Source: a virus
Reading direction: 5' to 3' (one strand)
Length of the DNA stretch: 40,054 nucleotides
Virus record (IMG/VR): IMGVR_UViG_3300036944_000610
Span: 1 to 40,054 of that record
Position numbers and translations under genes: made by a program. Under the pieces are notes generated by a model. The model worked only from the letters and a program-made list of their open reading frames with translations. It had not been told where the DNA came from and made no database searches. Shown here in pieces: positions 6,258-12,560 of this stretch (position 1 is the first letter of the stretch; every line of letters starts with the position of its first letter).

Positions 6258-8003
6258 TCAGGCCGCCACACTCAGCCCGGCCAGCACGCGCGCCAGGTGG
6301 CGCTGCAGGGCGGCCACGATCAGCGGCACCTGGCTCTGGCGGTACAGCACCGCGGCGCCAGCGCGGCCGGCCGGCTGGATGTTCAGCACGCTGGCGATGA
6401 AGTCGGTGCGCAGCTGGAACCCGAGCATGTCGGAGAGGGCGCCCATGTTGATGGTGGCAGGCTCAGCCGTTGACTGGTTGGCGGGCTGTTGCGCAACCTG
6501 GGCGGCATGCGCTGCGGCCGATGCAGTCATCTGCTCGCGCGCCACCCGGTCGACAGCGGGCTCCACATAGACCGGCGCCGGGGGCGGGGAGGCAGCAGCA
6601 GCCAGAGCGGCGGCGGCCTCTCGCTGCGCCTGCTCGCGAGCGCGCTGCTCGGCCGCTGCAATGCGCGCAGCCTCGGCCGCCTGGCGCTCCTGCTCGAGGC
6701 GCGCTTCGTCAGCCTTGTGCTTGTCGACCCGCGCATCGACCAGGGTGTCGAAGTCGTCGCGCGGCTTGTGCACGATGGCGCCCAGGTCGGAGAACAGGAA
6801 CTCCAGGCCGGCGGCGCGGCGCTTGAACACCTCAAGGTTGCCGCGCACCAGGCGGGCCTGCGCGTCGGCAAGGATCTTGCCGTTGGCCAGCGCGGTGTCC
6901 AGTGCGTCCTGCATGCTGCTGATCGACCGCAGGCCTTTGATGGCGCCCGGGAAGTCAGCGGCCACCGCCAGCAGGCGCATCGGGGCCAGTTCGGCATTCA
7001 GGGCGGCAACGTGCTTGTCCAGCGCGGCGCGGGCGGCGGCGACGGCTTGCTCCTTCATCTCCAGTTTGCGGCGCTCGACCAACTTCTCGGCGGCCAGCCG
7101 GGTGTCGCGTGCCAGCTTCCGGCAGTCGGCCACGGCGCGGCGCATTGCCTCGACGTCGGTGATGCTGGCCAGGGCGCCGGCTTCGGCTTGGTCGAGCGCC
7201 TCCTCGGCCTTCTTGAGCGCCTTGCAGGCGGCGTCGACCGTGGCGAACTCGTTGTCCGTCGCCGGCTTCGTGGGCATCTTGTCGATGAAGGCGCGCAGGG
7301 CCTGGGCGAACGTGGGCAAGTTTCCGGCCACGGTCAAGGCGCCGTCCAGGCGCACGGCCACGGCGGGCAGCGATTCCATCGGCTCGGCGCGGGCCGGCTC
7401 GGGGATGGCCGGCGGCACGTAGGCGGCCAGGTCGGCGGCGAACTGCTGCCACCCGGCGATGACGTCGGCGCGCAGTTCGGGGTCGGCCTCGTACCAGCAG
7501 TGGCGCGAGTCGATCAACGTGTCGTCGGCATGCCACTTCGAGGCCATGAACAGCACGCGCTCGGCACCGGACACCATGCACTGGTGTTCCATCTGGACCT
7601 TGTAGTGCAGCGGCAGATCGTCGCCGGACATGCCGTCGCGCATGGCTTCGGCAAGGCCGGCGCTCAGGGTCTTGTGCTCAAAGGCCGTCTCGCCGCCCAA
7701 CGTCAGGCCGTCGAAGCTGGCGCTGTACTTGCCCTCGACGCCGACGCACGGGTACAGGTCATCGCCGACGATCTCCTCGCCCAGCGGCCGGGCCAGGGCC
7801 TCGAAGCGGTGGCCGGCGTTGAAGATCCGTTGCGTGCCGGCGTCGACATCGGCGGCCACCCCGGTGGACACCTCGCGCAGCAGTTCGGCGCGGGTCTTGT
7901 AGGGGCTGCAGCCCATCATGGCCGGCGCATCGCTGGCGTTGAAATAGCGGGCGCGGTGGGCATGCCACTCGGGGCTGCCCTGTTGCAGTTGAACGATCTT
8001 CAT
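6258..8003 (-). CDS. YqaJ/lambda-Exo-like recombination nuclease with long C-terminal extension
   Basis: 581 residues. Residues 1-200 carry the viral YqaJ/lambda exonuclease fold. The lead is GSPEWHAHRARYFNASDAPAM, the PD-(D/E)xK residues are the D of SASFDGL and E-x-K of AFEHKTL, and HYKVQMEHQCMV is the conserved Gln helix. This enzyme degrades double-stranded DNA 5' to 3' to give the annealing protein its 3' tails. Residues 240 onward are unusual: a long helical region (EAALDQAEAG..., EEARLEQERQ-type coiled coil) and a Pro/Ala-rich linker, then a short C-terminal domain. Lambda Exo is only 226 residues. The ATG at 8003 overlaps the recT stop. Confidence 0.88.
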   Translation of the reverse strand: MKIVQLQQGSPEWHAHRARYFNASDAPAMMGCSPYKTRAELLREVSTGVAADVDAGTQRIFNAGHRFEALARPLGEEIVGDDLYPCVGVEGKYSASFDGLTLGGETAFEHKTLSAGLAEAMRDGMSGDDLPLHYKVQMEHQCMVSGAERVLFMASKWHADDTLIDSRHCWYEADPELRADVIAGWQQFAADLAAYVPPAIPEPARAEPMESLPAVAVRLDGALTVAGNLPTFAQALRAFIDKMPTKPATDNEFATVDAACKALKKAEEALDQAEAGALASITDVEAMRRAVADCRKLARDTRLAAEKLVERRKLEMKEQAVAAARAALDKHVAALNAELAPMRLLAVAADFPGAIKGLRSISSMQDALDTALANGKILADAQARLVRGNLEVFKRRAAGLEFLFSDLGAIVHKPRDDFDTLVDARVDKHKADEARLEQERQAAEAARIAAAEQRAREQAQREAAAALAAAASPPPAPVYVEPAVDRVAREQMTASAAAHAAQVAQQPANQSTAEPATINMGALSDMLGFQLRTDFIASVLNIQPAGRAGAAVLYRQSQVPLIVAALQRHLARVLAGLSVAA

Positions 8004-8788
8004 TGCTGGGCTCCTTCGGCGGCAGTCATGTCGGCCGCGAACGCGGCGGTGTCGTCGTCGGCCGGGCCCGGGTCCACCGGCTTCAGCGCGCGGACCTGGG
8101 CCAGCTGCTCGGCGGTCAACGTGCCCTTGCTGGTGGCCAGCGCCTCGATGTCGGCGGCGGACTTCATCCCGGCCTCAACCGCCTTCTGCCAGCGGGGCAG
8201 CTGCTGGGCGAACGCGGCGTCGGGCCAGGTCGGCGGGGCGGGCGGCTGCACAACGTCAGCGGCGCCCATGTGCTTGACGGCTGGCGGCGCAGCTGCAGGC
8301 GCCGCGGTCGGCGCGTCCATCGCTTCCTCGGCCACCATCATTCCGCCGATGGCGGCCGGGTAGACGGCGCGCACGCCTTCGGCAATGCACCGGGCGCGCA
8401 GCATGGCGCGGGGGTAGTTCTTCCAGTTGTCCTTGCCGGTCAGGCCCGCCTTCTTGGCCTGCTCGAAAGTCCAGACCATGCGCAGGGCGCCGCCGGCCGG
8501 GTGGGCGAACGTGGCGTCGGCCTTGGCCTCGGTCAGTTCGTGCCACTCGACGCGGCCACCAGCGGCCTGGAAGCGGGCCAGCACGCTGTGCGTCTTGCGG
8601 GTGGCCTTGCCCTGGATGACGTCGTAGTCCTGGGCGATGGTGGCCGGGTGCTGGCCCTCGGACTGGGCCACCAGCATCAGGGCCATGGCCTGCACCGGGG
8701 ACTTCATGCCGAACAGGCCAGAGCCGGCCATGGCGTCGGCCATGACTTGAATGTCGTTCAGCGGGATCATTGCGAGCGCGTTGCTCAT
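8000..8788 (-). CDS. RecT-like single-strand annealing protein
   Basis: 262 residues from ATG 8788, with a strong ribosome binding site (AGGAGA) 5 bases upstream. The N-terminal 170 residues contain QAMALMLVAQSEGQHPATIAQDYDVI, then WTFEQAKKAGLTG and KNYPRAMLRARCIAEGVRAVYP. The last is the typical RecT-type 'Y/W-P-x-x-M-L-R-A-R-x-x-x-x-x-x-R' helix. The C-terminal third is Pro/Ala-rich and helical. It would anneal complementary strands made by the exonuclease encoded directly downstream. A hairpin (8818-8856) precedes it. Confidence 0.82.
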   Translation of the reverse strand: MSNALAMIPLNDIQVMADAMAGSGLFGMKSPVQAMALMLVAQSEGQHPATIAQDYDVIQGKATRKTHSVLARFQAAGGRVEWHELTEAKADATFAHPAGGALRMVWTFEQAKKAGLTGKDNWKNYPRAMLRARCIAEGVRAVYPAAIGGMMVAEEAMDAPTAAPAAAPPAVKHMGAADVVQPPAPPTWPDAAFAQQLPRWQKAVEAGMKSAADIEALATSKGTLTAEQLAQVRALKPVDPGPADDDTAAFAADMTAAEGAQQ

Positions 8789-8817
8789 GCGGTTCTCCTG
8801 TAGATCGTTGAAGGGGT

Positions 8818-8856
8818 GGCCCGCCCCGTGAACTCCCCCAACGGGCGGAGCGGGCC
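8818..8856 (-). repeat. GC-rich hairpin upstream of recT-like gene
   Basis: An inverted repeat pairs 8818-8829 (GGCCCGCCCCGT) with 8841-8856 (ACGGGCGGAGCGGGCC), leaving an 11-base loop. In the leftward transcript it lies between the 8863 gene stop and the recT ribosome binding site. No T-tract follows on the minus strand, so it is not a classical terminator. It could stabilise or partly attenuate the distal operon mRNA. Confidence 0.6.
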
Positions 8857-8862
8857 GGAAAC

Positions 8863-9189
8863 TCAGGCCAGCGGCCAGGTGATGTGCGCCAGATAGCCAG
8901 CCACAGCCAGCAGCAGGGCCAGGGCGATGCTTTTGGTATGCGCAGCGGTGCGACGGTGGCGCAGCATGCTTTCCGCGCCCAACTCGGTGCAGCACTCGGC
9001 GGCCTGCGGCTGCACGGGCACGGTGTCGTGCCACTCGCGGGTCGGGTGGCGGCCCTGCTGGTCCAGGCCGGCGGCCATGATGTGCCGGTGCGGGTGCCAG
9101 ATGCTGCCGGGGTTGACCTGGCGGGCTGCGTCAAGGTCGGCCGCAGTCAGCGGGCCGGCGATGGTGTCGGGAGTAGCGAGAGCGGGCAT
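8863..9189 (-). CDS. Hypothetical protein with C-terminal membrane helix
   Basis: 108 residues from ATG 9189, one base past the upstream stop. The first 80 residues are polar (TPDTIAGPLTAADLDAARQV, HPTREWHDTVPV). The last 25 residues (SIALALLLAVAGYLAHITW) form a clear membrane anchor preceded by basic residues (MLRHRRTAAHTK). That predicts a tail-anchored inner-membrane protein with a cytoplasmic head. It is an early gene of unknown role. Confidence 0.65.
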   Translation of the reverse strand: MPALATPDTIAGPLTAADLDAARQVNPGSIWHPHRHIMAAGLDQQGRHPTREWHDTVPVQPQAAECCTELGAESMLRHRRTAAHTKSIALALLLAVAGYLAHITWPLA

Positions 9190-9190
9190 G

Positions 9191-9346
9191 TCAGAACCCC
9201 TTTCCGATCAGGGCGCCGATGAAGGCGAACAAGCACAGGACGGCGACGGTCTGCACCGTCACCACGATGGCGGGCCACAGCCGCGTCAGGATCGTCACGG
9301 GCAGCACGATCAGCGCGGCCAGGATGGTGAGGAGGTAGCGGCTCAC
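9191..9346 (-). CDS. Small two-helix membrane protein, 51 aa
   Basis: A short gene between 9189 and 9343. The GTG start at 9346 overlaps the upstream stop (GTGA), and the stop at 9191 nearly abuts the next ATG. The product is almost all hydrophobic: RYLLTILAALIVLPVTILTR and then WPAIVVTVQTVAVLCLFAFI, two membrane helices with a short turn, ending GALIGKGF. Neat packing between neighbours and the hydrophobic periodicity support it. Function unknown; an early membrane protein. Confidence 0.7.
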   Translation of the reverse strand: MSRYLLTILAALIVLPVTILTRLWPAIVVTVQTVAVLCLFAFIGALIGKGF

Positions 9347-9561
9347 CGCAGCCCCCTGTGCTGTGCGCAGTGCGACGTACCCGCATCAGCCGGCCCGTTC
9401 TCGCGCCCGCACTGGCTGCAGTAGGTGGCGATGAATCGCGGCGCCCGGCCAGTGCGTGCCACCAGTGCAGCGCGCTGCTCTAGATGGCGGCGGATGGTCC
9501 AGTCGTCGGCGTTCGGCATGACTTCACGCACGGCGGCGATTTCGGCGGGGGTGAAGGTCAC
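9343..9561 (-). CDS. Small protein with CxxC...HC...H putative zinc site
   Basis: 72 residues. The GTG start at 9561 overlaps the upstream stop (GTGA). The N-terminal part (TPAEIAAVREVMPNADDWTIRRHLEQRAAL) is helical and reads like a small HTH. The C-terminus holds YCSQCGRENGPADAGTSHCAQHRG, with two Cys, then His-Cys and His, which could bind zinc. A nucleic-acid-binding role is plausible only. It is the second gene of the PL operon. Confidence 0.65.
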   Translation of the reverse strand: MTFTPAEIAAVREVMPNADDWTIRRHLEQRAALVARTGRAPRFIATYCSQCGRENGPADAGTSHCAQHRGLR

Positions 9562-9857
9562 AGACCGGCCCTCAACTGCATGCACTGGCGGCCCCACTCG
9601 GCGCACAGGCACGGGTCGAAGTTGCCGGCGGACAGCGTGTGGCCGCTGATGCTCACCTCGATCACTTCGGCAATCTCGCTGCCGCAGCGGTCGTGCGTCA
9701 GTTCGTAGCGCACCAGAACCGGCAGCGTGTCCAGCGTCAGGGCGCACTCGCCACCGTTCGGGCCGTGCTGCGGGCGGTAGCCCTTGATGCCGTTGGCCTT
9801 GACGGCCGCGGCCTCGATGGGCTGGCGGGTGCGGAGGGCTTCGAGAAGGGTGGACAT
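9558..9857 (-). CDS. Hypothetical protein, first gene of the leftward operon
   Basis: 99 residues from ATG 9857, with an AGGAG ribosome binding site about 8 bases upstream; upstream in-frame ATGs would fall close to or inside the promoter. The product begins MSTLLEALRTRQPIEAAAVK. It has a beta-rich middle (GGECALTLDTLPVLVRYELTHD) and a Cys-rich tail (FDPCLCAEWGRQC). Being first after PL, it is the position where lambda keeps N. There is no Arg-rich N-like motif, so I do not call it an antiterminator. Confidence 0.7.
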   Translation of the reverse strand: MSTLLEALRTRQPIEAAAVKANGIKGYRPQHGPNGGECALTLDTLPVLVRYELTHDRCGSEIAEVIEVSISGHTLSAGNFDPCLCAEWGRQCMQLRAGL

Positions 9858-9900
9858 CTGCGGCTCCTGTGTCGGCTGCGTTGTGCAGCGCATGGAGAGC

Positions 9901-9942
9901 AGTATTAAACGGCGCGCTTGTGTTGTCAAGCGCCGCGTTTAA
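9901..9942 (-). promoter_or_regulatory. Leftward early promoter PL with two operators (OL)
   Basis: On the minus strand there is a perfect -35 TTGACA (9924-9929) and a -10 AATACT (9901-9906) with a 17-base spacer. The start site would be near 9894, about 37 bases before the ATG at 9857. Two operators of the form AAACG-N3-CGCTT lie over it: 9907-9919 covers the -10 side and spacer, and the inverted copy at 9928-9940 covers the upstream edge of the -35. Together they form a 38-bp near-palindrome (9905-9942). Repressor binding would block this promoter. Confidence 0.82.
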
Positions 9943-10072
9943 CTTTGTGCTGGTGGTTTCCCGGCCCCTCTTTTGGGTGGATGGCGCCGGTTGATGAAGC
10001 CGGGCATGCTGCGGCTGCGGTGTTGCGTTTTGATACGCGCGCCACCTTGCCCGTTTCTGATTGCTGCCCGCC
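9943..10072. other. Non-coding stretch between OL and the STAS-like gene
   Basis: 130 bases between the outer edge of OL and ATG 10073. A rightward promoter for the STAS-like gene is expected here, but no good -35/-10 pair is seen. TGATAC near 10031 is a possible -10 without a convincing -35. No ribosome binding site precedes ATG 10073. Confidence 0.4.
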
Positions 10073-10477
10073 ATGACCCAAGCCACGAAGTTGTCGACCT
10101 CGTTTCAAGCCGAGACATGCGGCGGCGTCGTCTACGCCCAGGTGCGTGGCATCGTGACGCTAGGTGGCATTGAGGGGATCAGGCGCGAGCTGGCGCCGGT
10201 CGCCAACGACGGGGCGCCGCTGATCTGCCTGGACTACTCGCGGTCAGCACTGGCGCTGACGCAGCGCGACATGGCCGTGCTGGCACAGGCTGCGCAGCCC
10301 GGCGCAAGCGGCCTGGCCATGGCGTGGGTGGTGCCCGATGAAGCAACCGCCGATCTGTGGCGGGTTCAGGCGTTCAAGTTTGCGCTGGTTGGCCTGCGAC
10401 GCTTTGTGACGACAGACCCGGCAGAGGCTCACCACTGGGTGGCGCTCCAATCCCGAGAAGCTGCAGCGCTTCGATAG
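10073..10477 (+). CDS. STAS/SpoIIAA-like protein in the immunity region
   Basis: 134 residues. The pattern VVYAQVRGIVTLGGIEGIRREL, then APLICLDYSRSALAL, then a helix and GLAMAWVVPDEATADLWRVQAFKFALVGLRRFVTTDPAEAHHWV is the strand-helix alternation of STAS/SpoIIAA-like folds. It includes a D-Y-S in the position where some members are phosphorylated. Assignment is by fold pattern only. It lies between OL and the repressor, on the opposite strand to both, and overlaps the repressor's 3' end by 104 bp tail to tail. That is a typical place for a gene expressed from the prophage. Confidence 0.65.
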   Translation: MTQATKLSTSFQAETCGGVVYAQVRGIVTLGGIEGIRRELAPVANDGAPLICLDYSRSALALTQRDMAVLAQAAQPGASGLAMAWVVPDEATADLWRVQAFKFALVGLRRFVTTDPAEAHHWVALQSREAAALR

Positions 10478-10865
10478 CTGGCGGCAACTTCCCCGCGCGG
10501 GCCAGCGCGCACAGGTACTGGCAGATCGCGGCGCACTTGTCCTTGTCCGGGCCGGCCGGGATCATGTCAAACAGCTTCGCCAGCGTGATGCCGGCCGGGC
10601 TCAAGTCGTCGTGCGCTTGGTCCATCCATCCGGAAGGCCGGCCGCCTGCCTTCTCCATGCGCCGAGCCATTGCCGTGCCCATCTCCCGAGGGCGGCCAGT
10701 CTTTGCGTCCAACGTGCGATTGCGCAGCATGCTGACGTAGACCGGCGAAGTCTCAGCCGCTTCGGCCAACGCTTCGGCCGTCCCGAACTGTTTGATCAGC
10801 GTTTCGAGGTTGTCGAGGCGGGTCTGGCCGATGGCTTGCACAGCACGGATTGGATGCCCCGACAC
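10374..10865 (-). CDS. Phage repressor (CI analogue), HTH without peptidase domain
   Basis: About 163 residues if started at GTG 10865; a GTG 24 bases further in is an alternative. Starting at ATG 10979 would run through the operators and the cro-like gene, so it is rejected. RLDNLETLIKQFGTAEALAEAAETSPVYVSMLRN is a Xre-type helix-turn-helix, followed by MGTAMARRMEKAGGRPSGWMDQ, a typical repressor tail. The rest (about 70 residues) is helical and lacks the Ser/Lys of LexA-like self-cleaving repressors. It is transcribed away from OR and presumably binds the AAACG-N3-CGCTT sites. Induction must then use a route other than RecA-aided self-cleavage. Confidence 0.8.
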   Translation of the reverse strand: MSGHPIRAVQAIGQTRLDNLETLIKQFGTAEALAEAAETSPVYVSMLRNRTLDAKTGRPREMGTAMARRMEKAGGRPSGWMDQAHDDLSPAGITLAKLFDMIPAGPDKDKCAAICQYLCALARAGKLPPAIEALQLLGIGAPPSGEPLPGLSSQSVAGQPAQT

Positions 10866-10878
10866 GGTGCGCGGCAAT

Positions 10879-10930
10879 ATGCGCGCCGTTGAACAACCCG
10901 CTTGCAAGAATAAAGCGCGGCGTTTAACAT
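10879..10930 (+). promoter_or_regulatory. Rightward early promoter PR with operators (OR)
   Basis: On the plus strand, TTGCAA (10902-10907) and TAACAT (10925-10930) are 17 bases apart. The start site would then fall at about 10937, the A of the cro-like ATG. One operator (inverse of AAACG-N3-CGCTT) lies at 10913-10925 in the spacer and reaches the -10. A weaker copy, within 10879-10893, lies upstream of the -35. The same operator occurs twice at PL. The repressor's own promoter must lie here on the minus strand but is not clear. Confidence 0.7.
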
Positions 10931-10936
10931 CGGCCG

Positions 10937-11212
10937 ATGGACCTCCAAACTTATCTGGCCGAACGAGGCAGTCAAACACGACTCGCCACCGCGATTGACG
11001 CGCAGCCGCAGTTGGTCTGGCAGTGGGCGCAGCCAGATGGCCGGCGCCAAGTTCCAGCCGAGCGCTGCCCTTCTATTGAGCGCGCCACCGATGGCGCCGT
11101 GACCTGCGAGGAATTACGCCCCGACCTGCGCTGGCAGCGCATGGCCGATGCCGGCTGGCCGTGGCACCCGAACGGGCGCCCGCTGCTAGACGTTGCAGCC
11201 GAGGCCGCCTGA
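10937..11212 (+). CDS. Cro/YdaS-like regulator, probably leaderless
   Basis: 91 residues. MDLQTYLAERGSQTRLATAI, then QPQLVWQWAQ..RRQVPAERCPSIERATDGAVTCEELRPDLRW, is the YdaS/Cro-like helix-turn-helix family. It includes the VPAERC...IE..T.G.VTCEELRPD signature seen in Cro-type phage repressors. It lies divergent to the repressor at OR and would turn down PL/PR and repressor synthesis in lytic growth. There is no ribosome binding site before ATG 10937, and the predicted start site coincides with the ATG, so translation may be leaderless. Confidence 0.88.
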   Translation: MDLQTYLAERGSQTRLATAIDAQPQLVWQWAQPDGRRQVPAERCPSIERATDGAVTCEELRPDLRWQRMADAGWPWHPNGRPLLDVAAEAA

Positions 11213-11400
11213 TGTGCCCCGGCATCCGCGACGAAACCGAGGCCGTGCGCCCGCTGCCCCTGTGCCAGGAATGCGCGCACTGGCAGAGCAACACGGCAGT
11301 GCGCATCACGCCGCATGCCGTCATCTTGCAGCGCGACGGCCAGCAGGTGCTGACCTGCAGCCGGCGCATCGCAGCGAAGCCGCTGCCCGAGGTGGCCTGA
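11212..11400 (+). CDS. Small Cys-containing hypothetical protein
   Basis: 62 residues. The ATG at 11212 shares its A with the cro-like stop (TGATG). The sequence PLPLCQECAHWQSNTAVRI...QQVLTCSRRIAAKPL has a CxxC pair and a third Cys. That layout is common in small phage zinc-binding proteins encoded just after cro. No specific function is known to me. Translation is coupled to the cro-like gene. Confidence 0.65.
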   Translation: MCPGIRDETEAVRPLPLCQECAHWQSNTAVRITPHAVILQRDGQQVLTCSRRIAAKPLPEVA

Positions 11401-11781
11401 ATGAGTTTCACCGCCGCGCCCAGCACCTTCTTGGTGGTGCTTGTGAACAGAGCCGCTGGGCGCGGCCCCTTTTTTGTGCGCCTGCGACTTCGCGGGCACG
11501 CATCGCCCCGCCGCAGTGTGGATGGCCGAACCGGTGCAAGTCGGTACGCCAAACCACTGTGTGCGGTGGCACACCCGAGCGTCTCCATGGCTGCCAGTAA
11601 CGCAGCAGCCTTTGCCCCGGCCGGCTTCGGCTGGTCGGGGTGTTTCTCTGGAGCCGGCATCGGTGTTCATGACGGGTTTCATCTTCCGCCCATGCCTGAC
11701 GCGCCACAAGAGCGTGCAGCCGGGCGCTTCATCACTCGGGATGCTGGACTTTTGACCAGCGTCAACACGGAGAACGCATGA
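11401..11781 (+). CDS. Doubtful ORF across the structured leader
   Basis: A 126-codon frame opens with ATG immediately after the previous stop and ends in an ATGA overlap with the next gene, which argues for a gene. Against it: the frame runs through a hairpin with six T's (11452-11475) and other hairpins, third-position G+C is visibly lower than in neighbours, the product is Arg/Ala/Gly-rich without recognisable order, and the gene at 11778 has its own ribosome binding site. I think this stretch is mainly a regulatory leader, perhaps with a short translated 5' part. Confidence 0.25.
   Translation: MSFTAAPSTFLVVLVNRAAGRGPFFVRLRLRGHASPRRSVDGRTGASRYAKPLCAVAHPSVSMAASNAAAFAPAGFGWSGCFSGAGIGVHDGFHLPPMPDAPQERAAGRFITRDAGLLTSVNTENA
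11422..11475 (+). terminator. Hairpin pair ending in T6: rho-independent terminator (tR1-like)
   Basis: GCCGC (11452-11456) pairs with GCGGC (11462-11466) around TGGGC, followed by CCC and six T's (11470-11475). A second hairpin lies just upstream: AGCACC (11422-11427) with GGTGCT (11436-11441). It stops, or attenuates, transcription from PR after the cro-like gene, the position of lambda tR1. The stem is short, so partial read-through is likely. Read-through or antitermination is needed for the replication genes. Confidence 0.6.
11559..11646 (+). promoter_or_regulatory. Leader hairpins including a C(UUCG)G-capped stem
   Basis: GTGTGC (11559-11564) pairs with GCACAC (11569-11574). Further on, 11615-11625 pairs with 11630-11640 over 11 positions (two G-U) around a TTCG loop closed by C-G, a very stable tetraloop, then TGTTTCT. 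The second is a strong plus-strand hairpin with only a weak T tract, either a terminator or a pause/antitermination element. Together with the T6 hairpin, this 370-base stretch is unusually structured. Confidence 0.55.
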
Positions 11782-12560
11782 CACACACCTTGCAGCGCAG
11801 CGCCGTCCTGGCAGCCTGCGCCGACATGATCCGGGCCTGTGGCCTGACGCTTGAAGAACTGGCCGCACATCTGCACGACCCATCGGCGCCTGCCGTCCAT
11901 GTCGTCGTGCGCCCTCCAGCCGTTCGCGCGCTGAGCGACAACGACCGGCGCGTGATCGAGGCTGCCGGCGCTGCCGATGGCGTGACGGTCAGCGGCGTGA
12001 TCGACCTGCTGGGCCTGCGCGATGCACAGGCGCACAGGTACTGCGCCCTGCTGACGAAGGCGGGGCACCTGACCGGCGTGAAGAAGCCGGGCATCCGCGC
12101 TATGCACTTCTTCAGCAGCCCGGCCAGCGCGCAGGCGTGGGCCAACGACACGGCGGGGGATGCGGCACCGTTCCCCAACGTGGCCGAACACAACCCGGCC
12201 TCGGCCGCGCTCAGTGCCGACGAGCTGCGCAGCATCCGCATTCACGCGGACAAGGTGCGGGGCGCCAAGGCTGCGCCGCCGCCGCTGGGTGCCAGGACGA
12301 AGCGCGTGCAGCCCGGCAAACCCGGCGCTGACATGCTGGTCAAGGGCGGCACCGTTTCTCCGCCGCCCCCACCGATGCCGAAGGCTGCGGCCGCGCCGAT
12401 CTTCACCGACAAGACGATCCGCACGATTGACGACAAGAAGCGGCCCACGGCCCGCTGGCAGATGCAGCAGGAGGCGCCCGACGAGCGCTGGCCCAGCTTC
12501 GCGGCAGCCAAGCCGGGGATTGATCCGGCGACGGGCAAGGCTTGGGAGGTGCGGGCGTGA
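11778..12560 (+). CDS. Winged-helix-like early protein, 260 aa
   Basis: ATG 11778 follows a CGGAGA ribosome binding site. Residues about 50-115 (LSDNDRRVIEAAGAADGVTV, SGVIDLLGLRDAQAHRYCALLTKAGHL, then a wing and FFSS) look like a winged helix-turn-helix. The rest is Pro/Ala-rich and probably disordered, with a C-terminal motif WPSFAAAKPGIDPATGKAW. It opens the replication block and overlaps the helicase start (GTGA). It may bind DNA in replication or regulation, but I do not recognise a named family. Confidence 0.7.
   Translation: MTHTLQRSAVLAACADMIRACGLTLEELAAHLHDPSAPAVHVVVRPPAVRALSDNDRRVIEAAGAADGVTVSGVIDLLGLRDAQAHRYCALLTKAGHLTGVKKPGIRAMHFFSSPASAQAWANDTAGDAAPFPNVAEHNPASAALSADELRSIRIHADKVRGAKAAPPPLGARTKRVQPGKPGADMLVKGGTVSPPPPPMPKAAAAPIFTDKTIRTIDDKKRPTARWQMQQEAPDERWPSFAAAKPGIDPATGKAWEVRA

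Noticed and set aside
6489-8363. Long plus-strand frame opposite the exonuclease and recT-like genes
   Set aside because: GC-rich antisense shadow: the minus strand holds two clearly recognisable recombination proteins, and the antisense product is repetitive Gly/Ala/Arg without domains.
8818-8856. Rho-independent terminator before the recT-like gene
   Set aside because: The hairpin is strong but the minus-strand sequence after it has no T tract and essential-looking recombination genes follow.
10866-10979. Upstream extension of the repressor to ATG 10979
   Set aside because: It would place coding sequence across both OR operators and the start of the Cro-like gene; the HTH domain lies well inside the shorter version.
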